5,235 nt of DNA from Anaerolineaceae bacterium. Its GTDB lineage: Bacteria > Chloroflexota > Anaerolineae > Anaerolineales > Anaerolineaceae. The stretch spans positions 23,368 through 28,602 of the forward strand of contig JAQTMA010000028.1 in the NCBI GenBank assembly GCA_028714615.1, in the 5' to 3' direction. The notes under the pieces were generated by a model. That model saw only the letters and a program-made list of their open reading frames with translations. It was not told the DNA's origin and did no database searches. The position numbers and the translations under genes were made by a program. Shown here in pieces: positions 4,949 through 5,235 of this stretch. Numbering within the stretch: the stretch's first letter is position 1; every line of letters starts with the position of its first letter.

Positions 4949-5235
4949 ATGAGCTTCAATCTGACTCTTAGCATGGACGACCGCCCGGGCGCAGTCGCTG
5001 ATCTGGGAATCGCTTTAGGCAAAGCCGGGATCAACGTCGAAGGGATTTGCGCATACGTCTCGGATGGGAAAGCCACGATCCACATCCTGGTGGAGGATGC
5101 GGCCACCTCTCGCCAGGTGCTGGAGAAATTGGGCATCGTGGTCAAAGACGAGCCAAAAGTATTGGTGATCCCCATCCAGAACCGCCCCGGTGAAATCGGG
5201 CAACTCTGCCGGCGTTTGGCGAATGCCGGTATCAA
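4949..5235 (+). CDS. Tandem ACT-domain protein, 3' end cut by the window
   Basis: Ninety-five codons are visible, beginning MSFNLTLSMDDRPGAVADLG, and the frame stays open to the window end. A first ACT domain spans about residues 1-66, with the ligand-loop motif DRPGAVADLGIALGKAGINV (11-30) followed by alternating strands. A second begins at about 70 with the same NRPGEIGQLCRRLANAGI pattern (78-95). ACT domains are small beta-alpha-beta folds that usually bind amino acids and regulate metabolic enzymes. Stand-alone two-ACT proteins of ~140 residues are common and mostly uncharacterised. No catalytic domain is visible in this part, though one could follow beyond the window. The gene has its own promoter and ribosome site and is divergent from the isoprenoid-type gene. 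The domain call is strong; the ligand and partner are unknown. Confidence 0.9.
   Translation, partial: MSFNLTLSMDDRPGAVADLGIALGKAGINVEGICAYVSDGKATIHILVEDAATSRQVLEKLGIVVKDEPKVLVIPIQNRPGEIGQLCRRLANAGI

Noticed and set aside
4930..5235. 101-codon minus-strand open frame at the window end
   Set aside because: It is antisense to the ACT-domain gene, which has its own promoter, ribosome site and clear domain pattern.
1..5235. CRISPR array, prophage, insertion sequence or defence island
   Set aside because: There are no regularly spaced repeats, transposase or integrase, phage genes or defence domains; the genes are metabolic or translational.

Overview
The window is an ordinary-looking bacterial chromosomal segment of moderately high GC. 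It has five protein genes, one tRNA gene and well-formed sigma70-type promoters. A glutaminyl-tRNA synthetase, a hydantoinase-like amidohydrolase, a class I isoprenoid-synthase-like protein and a tandem-ACT protein together would fit an environmental bacterium such as a Chloroflexota/Anaerolineae member. This taxonomic guess is an inference, and no single feature proves it.

Layout. From 1 to 1149 (+) runs the C-terminal ~380 residues of a dihydropyrimidinase/D-hydantoinase-family amidohydrolase, whose start lies before the window. It converges on glnS (1420-3108, -). The 270-base gap between them holds small inverted repeats after the amidohydrolase stop, a perfect 29-bp-arm palindrome with a smaller hairpin inside each arm (1203-1268), and a possible hairpin in the glnS 3' UTR (1293-1329).

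Upstream of glnS, on the same strand, is a tRNA-Gln gene with anticodon CUG (3170-3240). It has a strong promoter (TGGACA, 17 bp, TAGAAT). A hairpin and a short T-run (3133-3156) separate it from glnS. The tRNA and the enzyme that charges it therefore probably share a promoter, with glnS expressed by read-through. The tRNA carries a G3-U70 wobble pair, best known as the alanine identity element.

Further along the minus strand are a 60-residue orphan Xre/HigA-like HTH protein (3303-3485) and, 7 bases upstream of its start, a 422-residue class I isoprenoid-synthase-fold protein (3493-4761). The latter has two Asp-rich metal-binding motifs but an unknown product. A 187-base divergent control region (4762-4948) contains a TATAAT -10 box for the minus-strand gene and a good promoter (TTGACT, 17 bp, TATAGT) for the plus-strand gene. 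That plus-strand gene (4949 to the window end) is the start of a tandem-ACT-domain protein and is cut by the window edge.

I see no CRISPR array, phage gene, transposase or defence system. The items most worth checking are the tRNA-Gln/glnS unit with its G3-U70 pair, the uncharacterised isoprenoid-type enzyme, the nested palindrome and the substituted substrate-binding positions of the amidohydrolase.
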